Below, one piece after another: positions 63,091 to 64,000 of a stretch of 64,000 nt of DNA (the stretch's first letter is position 1; every line of letters starts with the position of its first letter). The notes beneath the pieces were generated by a model. That model was not told the DNA's origin. It saw only the letters and a program-made list of their open reading frames with translations, and made no database searches. The stretch lies in NCBI GenBank assembly GCA_963709185.1, contig CAVPVQ010000017.1, forward strand, positions 1 through 64,000, read 5' to 3'. The stretch comes from Roseiarcus sp963709185. GTDB lineage: Bacteria; Pseudomonadota; Alphaproteobacteria; Rhizobiales; Beijerinckiaceae. The position numbers and the translations under genes are program-made.

Positions 63091-64000
63091 ATGAACGCCA
63101 TTCTCCCGACCACCCTGGTTGGAAGCTATCCGCAGCCCGATTGGCTGATCGATCGGGCCGCGCTCGGGAAATTCGTGCCGCGGCTGCGGGCCAGGGACTT
63201 GTGGCGCGTCGCGCCGGAATGGCTGGAGCAGGCGCAGGACGATGCGACCATCCTGGCGATCCGCGACCAGGAAAGCGCCGGCGTCGACATCGTCACGGAT
63301 GGCGAAATGCGGCGCGAGAGCTATTCCAATCGTTTCGCGACGGCGCTCGAGGGCGTGGACATCGAGAACCCCGGCGTCCGCCTCGACCGCGTGGGAAAGC
63401 CGAGTTCGGTGCCGCGCGTCGTCGGCCCGATCCGCGGCAAGCATCCGGTGGAGGTGCGCGACGTCGCGTTTCTGCGCGCCCACACCAGGCATCCGATCAA
63501 GATCACGGTGCCCGGCGCCTTCACCATGGCGCAGCAGGCGCAGGACGACTTCTACAACGACGAGGTCGCGGTGGCGATGGGTTACGCCGACGCCATCAAC
63601 GCGGAGATCAAGGACCTGTTCGCGAGCCGGCGCGGACATCGTGCAGATCGACGAACCCTACATGCAGTCGAGCCCCGACAAGGCGCGCCAATACGGCGTC
63701 AAGGTGGTGAACCGCGCATTGGCCGGCGTGTCGGGCAAGACCGCGCTGCATATCTGCTTCGGCTACGCCGCGCTGGTTCATCAGCGGCCGTCTGGCTATT
63801 CCTTCCTTGCCGAACTGGAAGGCGCCGCGGTCCAGCAAATCTCGATCGAGACGGCCCAGTCCAATCTCGATTGCGCGGTCCTCGAAAAACTGCCGGGCAA
63901 GACAATCATTCTCGGCGTCATCGATCTGTCGACCCACGCCATTGAAACGCCGGCGACCGTCGCCGAGCGCATCCGCCGCGGGCTGGCGCATGTCCCTGCC
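63091..64000 (+). pseudogene. UROD/MetE-like methyltransferase, frameshifted and cut by window end
   Basis: The N-terminal part reads ILPTTLVGSYPQPDWLIDRA, as in the short, MetE-like (cobalamin-independent methionine synthase C-terminal-like) family, and runs to AINAEIKDLFA at about 63625. The next frame then continues the protein with AGADIVQIDEPYMQ (family metal/substrate block), ALHICFGYAA and LDCAVLEKLPGKTIILGVID to the window end. Deleting one A at about 63625 (TTCGCG-A-GCCGGC) joins the two as FAAGADIVQ. So there is either a real frameshift or an indel error. Members of this family occur in methyl-transfer and demethylation steps, and the gene is divergent from the second binding protein. 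Confidence 0.75.

Overview
The window is high-GC DNA with Tat-type signal peptides, GTG/TTG starts and gene families typical of Alphaproteobacteria. Orphan pqqA, a quinoprotein-associated SoxYZ-like carrier, LivM-LivG fusions and alphaproteobacterial polysaccharide genes suggest the Hyphomicrobiales (Rhizobiales), perhaps a methylotroph-related family such as Beijerinckiaceae. That placement is inference: there is no rRNA or marker gene here, and no tRNA, CRISPR array or intact insertion sequence was seen.

Layout. (1) 0-5.7 kb: a Liv-type ABC importer operon (binding protein, LivH, fused LivM-LivG, LivF) ending in an Ldh2-type 2-hydroxyacid dehydrogenase. (2) 5.9-10.3 kb: an RND efflux adaptor and pump. 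(3) 10.3-17.8 kb: DoxX, a large FAD/Fe-S D-lactate-dehydrogenase-like enzyme and a serine-glyoxylate-type aminotransferase on the minus strand, then a second Liv-type binding protein and an MFS permease. (4) 18-43 kb: a surface-polysaccharide locus with glycosyltransferases of several folds, two putative PAPS-dependent sulfotransferases, two methyltransferases, a GH5-like glycanase, and a KpsE/KpsT/KpsM-like export system. It contains two AT-richer patches (about 24.9-27.1 and 40.8-43.0 kb) and several reading-frame breaks. (5) 43.6-45.7 kb: a quinoprotein accessory module with pqqA (25 codons), a SoxYZ-like carrier, a small Cys-rich periplasmic protein and a class I cytochrome c, but no PQQ dehydrogenase in view. 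(6) 45.8-50.4 kb: an esterase, DUF1488, a tandem PilZ protein, an MHS-type MFS permease and a GST. (7) 50.7-64 kb: a catabolic cluster with a sugar-type ABC importer, two paralogous binding proteins at its two ends, a cyclase-family hydrolase, a ThDP enzyme, a PRISE-type enone reductase, an amidohydrolase, a GntR/FCD regulator, an SDR, a SnoaL-like protein and a UROD/MetE-like methyltransferase cut by the window end.

The strongest candidate for an undescribed system is region 7. The two binding-protein genes, 12 kb apart and facing each other, share a 44-bp promoter-operator block with 37 identical bases, and related operator motifs precede the amidohydrolase and the GntR/SDR divergent pair. 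This predicts one GntR regulon for uptake and breakdown of an unidentified, probably cyclic and possibly methoxylated compound.

Four genes (GH5, kpsE-like copy, TPR-GT4, MetE-like) are broken by what looks like a single-base indel, and a fifth (36.3 kb) may be. Either the assembly has indel errors or these genes are decaying; raw reads would decide. All family assignments come from reading the translated sequence, not from database searches.
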